Assembly: GCA_018806915.1 (NCBI GenBank)
Contig: JAGKQI010000040.1
Coordinates: 1,054,001 to 1,118,000 of the forward strand
Source: Phytophthora colocasiae
Taxonomy: Eukaryota > Oomycota > Peronosporomycetes > Peronosporales > Peronosporaceae
Length of the DNA stretch: 64,000 bases
Direction: 5' to 3'
Both the position numbers and the translations under genes were made by a program. Below, one piece after another: positions 49,271-60,805 of the stretch; position 1 is the stretch's first letter, and every line of letters starts with the position of its first letter. The notes beneath the pieces are model-generated. The model had not been told where the DNA came from, did not search any database, and worked only from the letters and a program-made list of their open reading frames with translations.

Positions 49271-51118
49271 GTTTAAGGACTCAAAGGTGACTCTGTCACG
49301 ACGCCTAAAGGCGAGACTCCAACGCTATAGCCTGGAAGGCGGTCTGCTGTACTACAGCACGGGTCAGGATGACCCACCACGTGTGGTGGTTCCTCACGAT
49401 GAGGACCTGAAGTATCGTATCCTCCTATGAGGCCCACGACACGCCCACAAGCGGCCACCTCGGTCGCGAGAAGACCTACGGCTCGGTGAGCTCCATGTAC
49501 CTGGTGGCCGAAGATGTACAAGTGGGTCAGCACATATGTGCACACGTGCGAGACGTGTCAGCGGGTTAAACCCTCGCCGCATGCGGCAGCGCCTTTGGCG
49601 AGCTTGCCTGTACCCTCTGGGTGTTGGCAGTCCATGAGTATGGACTTCGTGTTTGGCCTGCCGAAGGATACGGCAGGCAACACAGGCGTTGTGGTCTTTG
49701 TTGACCGTCTGAGCAAGATGGCTCACCTAGCGGCTGTGCCGGACACCGTCGATGGCACTGGTACAGCGACGATCTTTATCGATCGGGTCTTCCGCCAGCA
49801 TGGGCTGCCAGAGACCATTGTCTCGGATCGAGACCCCCGTTTCACGGGTCACTTCTGGACGTCCGTCTTCAAAGTGCTTGGCACTCGACTGGACATGTCC
49901 ACGGCGGATCATCCGCAGACCGACGGTCAGACTGAACGCGTGAACCGCGTCCTGGAGGACATCCTCCGCAGCGTATGCGCTGAAACGCCGAAGCGTTGGA
50001 GCGCTATGCTCCCTCTCGTTGAGTTCTCAATGAACAACGCGGTGCATGCCTCGACAGGCTTCACCCCGTTCTACGTGAACGGCCTTGCGCATCCGCGCGT
50101 CCCGCTCACTCCGCCACGCGGTAGCCTTGGGCTTGGTGGGGGAGAGGCTGTGCCGTCGCTCGACTCCGAGCTTGCTGATGTCAGCCCCCTTGCTGTTCGC
50201 AAGCAACTCGATGACTTCCTCTCGATGAGGCTTAGCGTCTTACGCCGTGTGCGTGACGCAATGGCTGAAAGCCAAGATGTTCAAAAGGAACAAGCTGATG
50301 CCAAAGGCAGAAGCAACATGTGGGAGTTCAAGGTCGGTGACCACGTTTTATTAAACGCTAAGAACCTGCCTACACACGCAGTGTCAGCCGTCTTCAAGAC
50401 GAAGTTGCGGCCGCGCTTCATTGGACCGTTCACGGTCGTGGCCAAGAAGGGCCTGGCATACACGCTTGACTTGCCAGCGTATGCGAACACATCCTGTGTT
50501 CTACGTGGGCTTGCTTAAGCCATATCGGGACCCTGCTCTTGTGAGTTCTGGAGGCGCTGGCGCCGAGTCCGGACGAAGGCTGCACGGCAGCAGGTGGCAG
50601 AGCCACAGGTGGTTGCATCCGAACCAACAGGTCTTGTCAATCCGGAGCAACGTGATGCTCGAGGTCTTAGACCCGCTGATGCAGCACCAGACGCGACTCA
50701 TACCGGTCCCCGCGACTCTAGGTATCCTCGAGACCAGTCGCTAAGCGATGGGTCTGATGACCAACGTGGTGGTCGTGCTCCTTCACCGAGTCGACGCGGG
50801 TCTGCAAGCAATGCAGCGCGTCTACACTCGCAGCGCGAGAACCCATCGACCGCTCGTCCTCCTCCTGCTCTGCTCGATGAGCAAGGTGAGCTTCACTATC
50901 ACGTGGATCGCCTGATGGCGCGGCGTCGTCGCCAAGGACACAACCAGTATCTGGTGAAGTGGCGAGGTTACCCTCACTCACAGAACTCGTGGGAGTTCGA
51001 GGTGCCACTACGGCAGGATTGCCCCGACGTCGTTGACGCGTATGATCGGGCACACCCGGTGTCAGACCGCCCGGTGGGCGTGCGACGGAGTCGCCGGGTG
51101 CCAAGCACCTCCCACTAA
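49158..51118 (+). CDS. Gypsy integrase with C-terminal chromodomain
   Basis: A zinc-binding N-part (His residues near 49440 in a shifted frame; CETCQRVKPSPH at 49550) leads to the DDE core: SMDFVFGLPKDTAGNTGVVV (D1), IVSDRDPRFTGHFW (D2), TADHPQTDGQTERVNRVLED (E). GPFTVVAKKGLAYTLDLP follows, and after a frame change at about 50500 a long linker ends in a chromodomain (YHVDRLMARRRRQGHNQYLV KWRGYPHSQNSWEFE). The chromodomain marks it as a chromovirus and may target heterochromatin. Confidence 0.9.
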
Positions 51119-52021
51119 GGTGGGAGTCCACAGGGTCGTTGCTGAGCTCAGGCTCTGACCCGTAGCTGCAATACTTGCAGCGAGCACGTCGGTGCCGTCG
51201 ACGTGGCATCCGAATGCTCAAACTGCAAGCGCAGTAGAGCTACATGCGCCTCGCGCGCGTGTTTCAAGGGTCTTTGACCCTTTAACAACACTGGCCTATG
51301 GCCCGGAGCTTCGCGATCATGAAGCGAAGATGGTTCGTGATGAACAACCGTCTTAATGACGTTCTGTCTAAACGGCAAGTGGTGATGGAAACGGATTCTA
51401 TCCGATCACCTGACGCTAGAAGCGTTCAATGGGTATGACTATGTCATGAGGCACTGTGGATGCCAAGGCATTGGGCCCCGCATGCTGCATAGCAGTAGGA
51501 GGTAGATATGCACCTCCTGAGCGACAGCTTAGCTGTCTGGTGCTCGTTGTCGTGTCTAAGACTGTGCTGAGCACGTGTATTCACAAGACACAGTGTCTGT
51601 GACACATAGTGGCGCTTGCGCCTGCTTCAAGGACAACTTGGGCATCAAGCCCTGCACACAGTGCTCATCCGAGGGTCACATTAACTGTGAAGCGAGTGGG
51701 CCCCACTGCTGTGTGGTTCGTGGAACCGTTGGTAGCTTGGAAGGCTTGCCCTGTGGATCACTGATCCAGTAGTATCATAGATACGCCACCTATGGCCTTC
51801 TTTCCATGCCCGTAGAGCCCCTTGACTCGAGCCAGTAGGCTCCTATGCTTGGTAAGCATTGGGCCCAAGTGTGTACCAAGTGGCATCGCGTACGGAGGCG
51901 TGTAACACGCACGAGAGACAGCGCCGTCCGCGCAAGGCAAGGTGCCGTGGCAATCGGCCAATAATCGCGTCGTGTGTTTACACTTTCCGGATACGGTATC
52001 CGGAATCTTGGTGGGGGAGAG
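51119..52021 (+). other. Long untranslated region between Gypsy pol and 3' LTR
   Basis: About 900 bp without a convincing ORF, ending in the polypurine tract. It has several short local inverted and direct motifs but nothing I can name. Confidence 0.5.
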
Positions 52022-52442
52022 TGTAACGGGGATGTTACACGAATGTTTCTCGTTGGTGTGTGACACACGTGGATACATTTATGTGGGTACATAATGATGT
52101 GTGACACTCATGATACACTTATGTGGGTACATAATGGTGTGACACACACGAGTAGATACGTAGATGGCCTCAGAGCCTCACGTTGCATTTTGATTAGGAT
52201 TTAGTATGTTAGATACTAAATCCGTTACATTTAGGATTAGGGCAATAAAGTCAATAAAAATCAGTTTGCATTTTACATAGTTAGTGTTAGTCCTTTGTTA
52301 TAGGGACACTGACTCTGTGAGTCCCGTATTTAGTGGACTACTTGGTTCTTGTATAGAACCGAAGGCAAGTGCCTTGCAAGCAGGACTCTACGAGTCAACT
52401 AAACTTCCTCTGTGCCGTGCACACCTACGCAGCCCCGCTGCA
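52022..52442 (+). repeat. Gypsy 3' LTR
   Basis: Same 421 bp as the 5' LTR except for G for C in the first 12 bases and A for G near 52097. Confidence 0.95.
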
Positions 52443-52540
52443 ATTTTAATCTTGTGATTTGATTTTGACTTGAAATTAAAAACCATCCTGTGGGGGGTCG
52501 AGTTTTTATGGGGGGTCTAGTTTCACCGTCGTTGTCTGTA

Positions 52541-52870
52541 ATTCCCCGCGGTTATTGGTGTCAATTTCCCGAGAGCGATAAAACTTCAGTAGTTTCGTGT
52601 TCTGAGCTTCCGTTGCAGCCACAAACAATAGCAACAGGTCGGAACCCATGGCGATCACGCGGTCATTAACGATCTGCAGTTCCTACAGCCACTTAGGCAG
52701 CACTGACACGTACGACTAACGGTCATGGAAGTGATTAACGCGCACAAGAAGCAGCTCCATTTTCAGACCTCGAGCTTCTCGTCCAGCAGAACTCAAGAAC
52801 CGTCTCGAATTAAATGTCCTCGTACCAACCGTCCTCCAGACTCCATTAGGTTGCTTAAGCCATTCCGCAG
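52541..52870 (-). pseudogene. Host-like coiled-coil gene, 5' part
   Basis: Minus-strand reading: AGREARGLKMELLLVR, intron 52677-52733 (GTTAAT..CTGTAG), then ELQIVNDRVIAMGSDLLLLF and TKLLKFYRSREIDTNNRGEL, ending at the TA (52539-52540) next to the pogo-like element. Removing the insertion with one TA makes the frame run on into HMCVDKFIDVLG at 43752. Exons further upstream (up to about 53021) are uncertain. Confidence 0.55.
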
Positions 52871-53136
52871 TTCTTCGGTGCCGTACGATCTGGTTCACCC
52901 CACGAAAACTCGCCATAGTAAAGTGTATTGGCATACGCGTCTTCCAGACGGAAAACACAGGCATCACCTCCCCACGTGGGAATCGCATGTCTGGGATACG
53001 GAGTATTGTCGTTTCTAGCAATGCCGTGTCTGGGGCAAATTCTTGAGTTCAATTTTGCCACACCGGGGCGTGGCGTGGCGTGGCGGGTTATCTGTGGCGC
53101 GGAGAAATCGAGAATGAGCGACACTTGTGCGTGTTG

Positions 53137-54391
53137 AAGTTCGCAAAACCGCAGCCAACTGACGGTGCGACGTTGAAGTGGAGCTCGACCGACATTGGAA
53201 TCGGAGAGCGACCATGATGGCTGAATTTTTCATTTGTGGCCTCTGCTACTGGCCAGTGTGGACAGCGGGTGAGCGAAACTTGCTGTGAGTGAAACGAGAG
53301 CCGGCTGTAAGGCTTACTGCATTGGCAAAGGGCGATGACTGCTCGAGTGACGCGAGATGACTGCTCGAATGACGTCGTTCTGGACAGGTGGCGTAAGAAG
53401 GAGGGCTGAGTAACGAGAACTTAGTGAGCAGAGTAAGCGCCTAACCGTTAATGACACTTTTCAATTTCCTTCCTACCTCACTGACTGGTCTTCTCTTCGC
53501 GACACCCCTCTGCACTTCACAAGTTGCAACAGGTCTGAGCCCAAGTTCCGCATTTCGCCGTATAGAGGCCCGTCATCGATGTCTGTCACTGGTCTTCTCG
53601 GACTTGGATAGTCCTCAAGCAATGCCGCCTGCCGCGAGGGCAGAGCGCGCACACCGTCGAGCTCTGGCTGGCGTGCACGGAGAGCTACGAACCGCACAAC
53701 CCGGTTTTGTCACTCCCCAGCGACCACCGCACCGCACGAGCAGCGACAGGGCACGATCACCCGACGCGGACTCAAGTGTGAGCCCGTCAGCTCATAGCAC
53801 ACGAATGTCGGACGACGAAATGACCGTAGTGCTGAAGGCGAAGCTGGACGACGCGATGGAGCTGCCGTGCAGTACTCATCGTATATACGGAACCGCCTTC
53901 CGACCAGAGCCAACGCGGACAGCAAGTCTCCGATGGAGATCCTCACTGATAAACCGCCAAATGTGGGGCACATTCTGAAATTTGGGTCGACCTGCACCAC
54001 ACACATAGCTCACAAGAAGGCAGCCTCCGTGAAGCGCCGAGCTGAAAAAGGCGTGGTGATCGGCATTAGCGAGGAGCAGAAGGGATATCGGCTCTTCATC
54101 CCACGTACTCGTAAAGTTGTGGTGAGTGCTGACGTGCAGAACATCGACAAGCTGGACGTGAACGATACAGAAACAAAGAATACATTGAGCAAGCTCCACG
54201 GTGAGGACGACGATACGCAGCCGACGGCTACCACGAAGTCAACGACCACCACGGATAACACACAGCCAACAGCTCCCGTGGACGAGTCTCAAGAGGATAC
54301 TGCGTCGCAGCCGCCGAGGGTCAGCAAAAAGGATGAGGGTCCACCTCGAAGCGGGTTCAAACGACGCAGGAGCCGTCGCCTGGCAACTTAA
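53137..54391 (+). mobile_element. Rearranged Copia fragment: pol tail, LTR, gag start fused to integrase end
   Basis: In order: the end of pol (VEVRKTAAN, 53137-53165), downstream sequence and partial LTR (about 53406-53540), a Gag-like start (53614), then an abrupt join near 53865 to the integrase C-terminal part, ending at the TTAA (54388). The first 400 bases are the inverted match of 21130-21480. A deletion removed most of gag, protease and the integrase core. Confidence 0.75.
53614..54391 (+). pseudogene. Copia gag-integrase deletion fusion
   Basis: N-part MPPAARAERAHRRALAGVHG (gag-like, Arg-rich, disordered). From 53867 it is integrase C-terminal: YIRNRLPTRANADSKSPMEI, ILKFGSTCTTHIAHKKAASV, GVVIGISEEQKGYRLFIPRT, then the acidic and basic Copia linker ending RRRSRRLAT at the TTAA. 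The integrase catalytic core is missing. Confidence 0.75.
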
Positions 54392-54429
54392 CCCACCGGC
54401 GACCGTTATCCCAGCAAAGCTGGGATAAG
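54388..54429 (+). repeat. TTAA target plus left terminal inverted repeat with adjacent hairpin
   Basis: TTAA at 54388-54391 is followed by CCCACCGGCGACCG and then by a perfect 10-bp inverted repeat, TTATCCCAGC / GCTGGGATAA, around a 3-base loop (54406-54428). The same arrangement occurs at 23196-23240. The hairpin directly behind the terminus is a candidate transposase-binding site. Confidence 0.75.
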
Positions 54430-54768
54430 AAAAACCTCAGAGAAAAACCTTGTTAGAAGCCCTTTCGTCTTTAAAGTGATATTCACGTCGTTTTAGCCAA
54501 TAGGTGTCGTTTGCGGATTTCTCCCCTGGAACGGTGATGAGCATGGCGGGAGGTCTTCCTTGCCGCCATTGGTCGCCAAGCGTTGATTTACTAGAGCGGA
54601 GTGCAACTGGCAGGGCACATTTTAGTGGCTTGACGACCTTTTATTGCAAGGTAAATTTGTGAAATATGCTTCCGGAAGCGTTTTGCGTGCTGTCTTAACT
54701 AGATAATACAGTTCTCTACTACCAGCTATCAAGGGCAAGAGCAGTAAGCAGAAGGCATCCGTTGGCTG
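54430..54768. other. Subterminal region of the piggyBac-like element
   Basis: No recognisable gene between the left terminus and the first ORF; contains the TATA-poor upstream region of the following spliced gene. Confidence 0.4.
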
Positions 54769-55595
54769 GTGACTGGCAAGGACACTCCCTCCCTGGATTT
54801 GTATCTGGAAGATGCTGCGATTCCAAGTGATGGAGGCGGGCGAGAAGCTCCGTACACGTTGCTGTGTATGGCTGTAGCGGTGGAGAAGGCTGACGTATCA
54901 GAGGATGTATGGGAGATATACCAGTACGAACGAGATGTCAGTCCTTTCGAGCGCCTTCTACAAGCGTCAGACGATTTCAGTATGCATACGAACTCTACAC
55001 GGAAGAAGCTCACGCTGAAACGCAGAAAGCGCACGAAGATGGAGAGTTAAAGCTCCAAACGAGTTCAGTTCGTGTCCAGGCAGATCTACTGCGGCTTCTA
55101 TCGTCGACATCAAGCGCTGTCACTAAAAGGAAACTGGAAGACCAGCTTGAAAGCCTCCGAGTCCAGCAAATTATTGAAACTACTGGTGTTTTCCAGCCTC
55201 GACATCTGCAGATCACAGCGCTGGAAGAAGATCCACTGGAATTCCGTCGCGATACTCATGGTATTGCTCAATTATGGGGTACGTCTACGTGTGAGTGTAC
55301 TGTGTGAATTGAATTGATGGTTGATTGTCATGTAGGACGCAACGTACTGGGAGAACACTACGCTCCTAAGAGTGATCTACTGCGCTTTCTCCATTCCCAC
55401 TCAGTGCCAGAGATTTTCAAAGCGCATGAAGCGGGTAGTGCGTGACGACCTCAGCACTCGTAACAAACGGCGTATTGCAGCACTCAATGCCAAGGAGAAG
55501 GAACGCAAAAAGAGCTTGAGAAGCAGGGTATTCTGTCTCCTGAGCAGCAGCTAGAGGCAAAGTTCGACCGACTCCTCAATCCAAGTGTAGCGTAG
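54769..55595 (+). CDS. Unknown spliced gene (copy 2, includes 5' exon)
   Basis: The first exon starts at or before 54769 (TGKDTPSLDLYLEDAAIPSD, SEDVWEIYQYERDVSPFERL). A one-base frame change near 54983 leads to YAYELYTEEAHAETQKAHED, a coiled-coil region (AVTKRKLEDQLESLRVQQII) and HLQITALEEDPLEFRRDTHG. Intron 55279-55335 (57 nt), then the basic last exon, ending at 55595 with two further one-base changes relative to copy 1 (near 55420 and 55508). First gene inside the left terminus. Confidence 0.55.
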
Positions 55596-55767
55596 AGTGA
55601 AGAGCCCCCGGCAAAGGGATCTACAAGCTTTGAAACGACGCAGATACCCAATCTTGCGATGGCATCACGTACAAGACAGCCGTTCTTCGGCATCTGCAGC
55701 CGTCGACGGCAGTTAGACAAACAGAATGACTCGGCTCGTAGTCAATACACTCGGAGGTGGCGTCCAA

Positions 55768-56102
55768 TGGCTCGATATCCCTGGATCTTTTCGGTTCTGC
55801 TGTTTGGAATTATCACTTTCCCGACAATTGCTGTGTCAATTGACTACGGAACGTTTACTTGGAGCAAGTGGATCGAGATGCACACGTCTACTTCGGGCTG
55901 GACTGCAATCCGAAGGATGTACCGTTCAGGGCCGCGTGTACGAGCCAAGATAATTGTATCGACACCAGTTGCAATGAGCAACCTGCAGACAAATGCTGCC
56001 TTGTTTTGCCAGCAGATCAAGGATTTTATGGAGGTAGAAACCGTTGATCGAGTACTTCTTGAGTATCTGCAGACGGAAGCCAAATCCGAGACCCCCTGCT
56101 GA
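55768..56102 (+). CDS. Possible small secreted protein, copy 2
   Basis: Same two-frame arrangement as 559-893. The only coding differences seen are near 55871: Asn to Ile in the signal-peptide frame, which is Glu to Asp in the Cys-rich frame (VERD to VDRD). Confidence 0.35.
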
Positions 56103-56388
56103 GCCGCGACACAAAGTCGATAGTTATAAAAGCAGTTTCGTGTAGGAGAAAGTGGGCAACCGGTGGCAGGACTACTGGAGGTCTGGCGTTAGTCGCCAGC
56201 GAGGTTAGTTTCACTGGCTCAAAGTGACGGATAAACGGCTCAATACATATTGGTTCATCAGTGAGCATACATGTAGAAATGGAATGGGTCAACTGTGGCG
56301 AAACCTTGGCTTAAGTGCCAGTAATGACTACAGATCGTATGGTATACAAATTCTAGTCAAACGGGGCCTTGTGAACTTGTGAAAGAGA

Positions 56389-57375
56389 ATGGCAGATTTT
56401 TCTGATGAAGAAGATCGCCAGCTCGTCCAGCTAGCAGCGACGTACGTGAAATCTGGACGCCGCGTCAAGTGGTCGTTAGTGGCAGAAAAGATGAGACCAC
56501 AGAAATGGAGCCCAGAGAAGCTTCCAGCAACGTATCAAGACGCTCAAGCGACGACTAGGAACTGACGTGTTGCAATTTCCGCCGCGATTCTTTCGGAAGT
56601 CACTCCAACCAAATAGCAAGAGCCAACGAGTCCAACAAGCGGATAGTACGCCCGGAATTACAGAGCAATTGGTGGTACCGTTGTCTCCCGAAGACACGTA
56701 CAACGCCACAGAAAGGCTTTTTCGTGTGTTGACTAGGCGCGATGTACGTGCCAATAAGCGTCAGCTAAATGCTGGGGAGATCACGATGGTAGCAGTATCC
56801 AGTTTTATAACTGAAGCAGCCTTTCAAGAGGGCGATGTGTTTCTCGACGCTGGATCTGGTATCAGGGAACGTTCTCGTCCAGATTGCGTTACAAACTCGG
56901 GCGTCTTGCGTGGTGGGCATTGAGATTCAAGACAACTTGGTAGCAAAAGGGATGAAACTAATCGCGTCAGCAGTTGTGGACCTTCCGCATTTGCAAAAGA
57001 TCTGTGTTGTCGCCGGAGACATCCGTGGGTTTAAGGAAAGCAACAACGCTGTTGTGTGCGCTGGAAAAAAATTATCGTCAAGTCGACCTGGCTCGCTAAT
57101 CAACTCCGCTACTGTTTTGTACTGTCATGACACCGTGTTTGAAGAAGATGCCGTGTTGGCGGTTATCAACATGTGTGTGGTATTACCTCATCTTCGCCTG
57201 GTGGGATTAACGACGCTGGTATGTCCACGCCATCGACATTCATGCTCTAGCCCTTTTTGTATTCGATGGGAGCTTCTGAAAACACTTCATGTTCAAATGA
57301 CATTCGGGAATTCACTCCGAGAGCTACACTTGTACATTAGACGAGCGAGACCAGTCGCAGTCAGAAGAAACTTAA
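56389..57375 (+). pseudogene. SANT-DOT1-like methyltransferase, copy 2, frame-broken
   Basis: Extra bases near 56524 (CTTCCAGC for CTTCAGC), in motif I near 56864 (ATCAGGG for ATCGGG) and near 57364 break the frame relative to 1180-2163. Motif residues are otherwise unchanged. Either this copy is dead or these are single-base sequencing errors. Confidence 0.75.
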
Positions 57376-58068
57376 AGCCACAAGGACTTCTGAGGTGGAA
57401 GCATGACAAGATGGAGAGGCAACTTAGCGACAATGGCAATGAGGGCTGCATCGTGCTGTCGATAACGGGTCAGTAGGACAAATAGGTGCTGGTGCAAGAG
57501 TGCTTAGAGCGGCTAGCTAGCAAGGACTTAAACTTCCCGAGCTCAATTCCAGAACACCCGACACATACCAACATTGCACCACAGTTTACTTCAACACATA
57601 ATGAAACACGGTTGTTGAAGTCGTTTGACTGTTCGTTATTCTCTTCCTTTAAATTTCACAAGTTGTTCCCTGCAACTTCTTCGTTACCCCCCTTTAGCAT
57701 TAGTTCTTTTGACCTCACCCATGCTTCCTCTGCCTTTCTTGTCCTTCTTTCTTATCGTACTGCTGACAGATTTCACTTCCTTGCCTTTCGTATTGATTTG
57801 CCGTACGGCCGCTTCCAGCTCTTCGTCTTGCTCTTCAATCTTCGCTCTCGCCGCATTCAGTGCTGTCTCCAGATATTTTACTTCTTCTGGTAGCCGCTTG
57901 ATATCGCCTTCTCTCCTGCTAATTCGGCTGTTTTGTTTCTGAGTGCCTCCTCCAATTTTTTCTGCTTAGCTTTGTCACCTCGTCGACCAGTGGAAGCCTT
58001 GCGCTGAGCCTCTAGTTCTTCTCGAAGCGTAGTGGAGTTCAACTTCTCCTCATCCAGTTCCCGCACTA

Positions 58069-59131
58069 CCGTCTTACCGCGCATCAGCCGCCTAGGCGTT
58101 AACAACGAATAGTACGCCCATTGGGCGTACTATTCTTGTATAACGCCCTAGGCGCTGTATCGGAGGGAGACCACGAAATGAGAAGAACGCGGGGCTGGCA
58201 AAGGAAAAAAAAATATATTAAAGATGCATTCCGTCCACCTTGAGGGCGAAAAAGCACCCAAGACGAGCGACCGTGATCGTATGTGAAGCGTTTTCAACGC
58301 TGTAAGTGAACTCGGAGCTGACACGGCAGTCGTCGTCGAGAGTCACCACGTGAATGTTCCATCCGTGCATCTGGGATACAGCGTACAGCTCGAGTTCGCC
58401 TGCAGCAATTACACCTTTTTGTAGTCCAGCAATGTACTTATCATCGAAAAGACCGTCAATATCTTCGAGAGACAGTATGTAATCAGTTAGCTCGGATGCG
58501 TACGCTTCAGTAGAAGTGCCAATGACATGGCAGAAACAGCAAAACAAGCTTGAAGATACGTCTCCTGGAAGGTACCGTTCTGGTGAAGCGATGCAAAGCT
58601 TCTCACGATCGTCCATTTCAGCGACAAGATCCTGGTACCTCTGATTCCACTCATCTACGCTAATTTCGTGAGATATCAGCTCGCGGAGGGGAGTGTGTAG
58701 CTTATTCATGGCGAAAACCGATCGTGAAACAAGTCCACAGAGCTCGAATGCTTTTGCAATCTCTTTGTGAGTTTTACTTGCTATCCATTCAAGTACCCAC
58801 TCTGCAACATGGTAATACTTTGGGACCTTTGTGTTCCCCGCTGTTGTCTGCAAACGCTCGTCATCCAAAGCTAGAGCGATATAGTCGTCATACTTGCTGC
58901 GGTAAAATTCTTTGTTCACGGCTACGTCAAGAGGCTGGCACAGGCTGGTGAGGTTTGGGGGGACGAGTAGCACAAAGCTGTTATGTCCTGGAAGGCAGCA
59001 GGAGCGGGGCTAATGCTTCGTACATGGGCGTTCTATCTGAACTGGGCGTAGTACACGCAAGGTCGAGCTCCAAATCCTTGCTGTTTATCCCTTCTGTAGT
59101 GCGCCTAGGCGGCTGATGCGCGGTAAGACGG
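58069..59131 (-). mobile_element. pogo/Tigger-like element, copy 2
   Basis: Same insertion site and TA flanks (58067-58068, 59132-59133) as 2857-3917; two extra A in the poly-A near 58208. Confidence 0.88.
58218..58973 (-). CDS. Truncated pogo-type transposase, copy 2
   Basis: 251 aa, apparently identical to the copy-1 product (PPNLTSLCQPLDVAVNKEF at the start); lacks HTH and most of the catalytic domain. Confidence 0.7.
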   Translation of the reverse strand: MLLVPPNLTSLCQPLDVAVNKEFYRSKYDDYIALALDDERLQTTAGNTKVPKYYHVAEWVLEWIASKTHKEIAKAFELCGLVSRSVFAMNKLHTPLRELISHEISVDEWNQRYQDLVAEMDDREKLCIASPERYLPGDVSSSLFCCFCHVIGTSTEAYASELTDYILSLEDIDGLFDDKYIAGLQKGVIAAGELELYAVSQMHGWNIHVVTLDDDCRVSSEFTYSVENASHTITVARLGCFFALKVDGMHL

Positions 59132-60344
59132 TAGTTCTTGAATTTTTTCCTCAGCTTCCAAGTGTCTCGCCTTGAGATCCTCCAACTTGGATACGTGGCT
59201 TGTCTCCAAGTCCTTCAACTTCCTCTCGGATGCAGCAGACAGCGAGACGGAGATCTTGCGGTAGATCAAATCAAACTCCACCCGTAAAGTCTGCTTCTCC
59301 TCTTCAGTGTCACACACGAGAGTCGGTAAAGTCGCCGCTACTGCTTGAACTTGGTCTAAACTCGACTCCTTCCCTATCTTTCCAGTAGCAAGTGGCTTCG
59401 CTGCTTGGCTTATCTCTCTTTCCTCCCGAATTGCACGTCTCAGCTCTTTCTTAGTTTCTTCGTGGCTCTCGCTCAAAAGTTCCTGTATCTTCGTGACCAA
59501 CGAGGCATTGCTTGACGCCACGAGTTCTCTTAGGCCTGCGCTGGGATCTGCATTAGCCTTGTTTTTCTTATTTTCCAACACCTTGAGATACCCTGCATAT
59601 ACTTCCTTGAGCAGAGACTGGTGGTGCTTCTTGAGCTCTGCTGGTTCGCTCTTGAAGGCCTTGAACTGAATTTTGGTCGCTAAATCATTGTAATCCACCT
59701 TTTCGCATCTATTTCGTGCGGCGAGATACCGTTCTACCCACAAGCGCTTCTGATAGTTTGCCAAAGTGTACGGCTGTGCTTTCGTGCGCCGCTCGCATTG
59801 CCGCTTATCTCCTTGGTACTCCTCGTTGCAAGCTCTCCTCATTTCATCGCAAGCTTCATTCAGGAATTTGATGGGAACCTCTTGGCCTTCTGCCTCCTCC
59901 GGTTCAGCAGCATCAACATCCTGTACAGAAACTTCAGTATCTTGGCCTGTCGGTTTTGGTCGCTTGCTAGATCCATCCGAGGACTCAGTAATATTCCCCT
60001 TTCGTTTCTTAGATGAAGGCTTGCCCTTGGTTGACGACTTGCTCTTGGCCGACTGATTCTCTTGCGTTTTGGCCGGGACGACTAACGAATTCGTTTGTGC
60101 TGCCACCGACAGTAACTGCCTCGTATGCGCAGTTCTCTCGGTTTGCCCAGCCTTCACCCGCGTGTTGCCCTTAAACAGAGCGACCTTGGTTTGCCTTTTC
60201 CCCGCACGCGTCTTCGCCATCGTCTTTCAATGGAAATCACACGCAACAAAAAACATACCAAAGAATTTGACATCATTTACTCACTAAGTACGAATTATTT
60301 ATCTCACAACTCAATATTGCGCCACCATTGACTAAACCTCAAGA

Positions 60345-60713
60345 GCTACGAGACGGGTACGGGCAAAGTCAAGCGGGTACACGAAGAGCGGCGAGCGGCA
60401 CCGCCCGAAGCCAGGTTGCCCTTGAAGAAACGCCAGAACTGGTCCTTGGTGACACCGTCATGAAGAGCTTATGAACTTGTCCTTTAAGGCAAAGTTCAGG
60501 GCCTGGGTGCCCTGCTCCTTGGACACACGCACGAAGCAGTCCACGATGCCCTTGTTCGGTTAATCTGCGACGAAGCACTGCAGAAGCAGCTTGACACGCT
60601 CAATGGGGGCCACGACGGTCTTGGAGATACCGCCGGCAGCCAGGTCCATGAAGAACGAAACGGCGCCGCTCTTCTTCTCCGAAGTGGCGACTGGGTCAGG
60701 GCGCTCATCTTAA
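60345..60713 (-). pseudogene. ADP/ATP carrier pseudogene, copy 2
   Basis: Same stops and internal deletions as 5135-5495; [15 protein letters not shown] here has the usual Ala where copy 1 has Val, and one G is missing near 60407. Confidence 0.8.
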
Positions 60714-60805
60714 GGTAAGGGGGGAGGCTTTAAGAGTCTTCAGCGAAACGGAGAAAAATCCTAAATGATCGAGGTCGAGCACGCGGATATTCCATGCAAT
60801 GGCAA

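Larger units (their letters stand above)
44840..52442 (+). mobile_element. Complete Ty3/Gypsy chromovirus, 7,603 bp
   Basis: LTRs of 421 bp at each end (TGTAAC..GCTGCA), a five-base target duplication ATTTT (44835-44839 and 52443-52447), a primer-binding-site-like TGGTAGCGCTAG two bases inside the left LTR, and a polypurine tract GGTGGGGGAGAG before the right LTR. Order gag-PR-RT-RH-IN-chromodomain. I count two differences between the LTRs, so insertion was recent, yet the ORFs show many one-base frameshifts. Confidence 0.96.
43755..52538 (-). mobile_element. pogo-like element, core-deleted, with nested Gypsy
   Basis: The ends CAGACAACGACGGTGAAACT (43755) and its reverse complement (to 52538) are flanked by TA on both sides; poly-C runs and AAAACTCGACCCCC follow in each. 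Without the Gypsy insertion the element is about 1.18 kb. It contains an HTH domain and a transposase C-terminus but no DDE core, so it must depend on a transposase supplied elsewhere. Confidence 0.82.
57660..60220 (-). pseudogene. Basic coiled-coil gene split by pogo, copy 2
   Basis: 371-aa 5' part (60220-59105) with two substitutions relative to copy 1 (Gly to Ser near residue 251 and Gly to Glu near 267). The 3' part resumes at 58067. The poly-C tract near 57689 has 6 instead of 8 bases, which moves the final stop. Confidence 0.7.

Noticed and set aside
44840..52442. Endogenous virus
   Set aside because: Gag-PR-RT-RH-IN-chromodomain without an env-like gene is an ordinary Ty3/Gypsy chromovirus retrotransposon.
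53021..53085. Copia LTR
   Set aside because: The 60-base sequence shared with 20880-20940 lies outside the TG..CA LTR; more likely flanking or another repeat.
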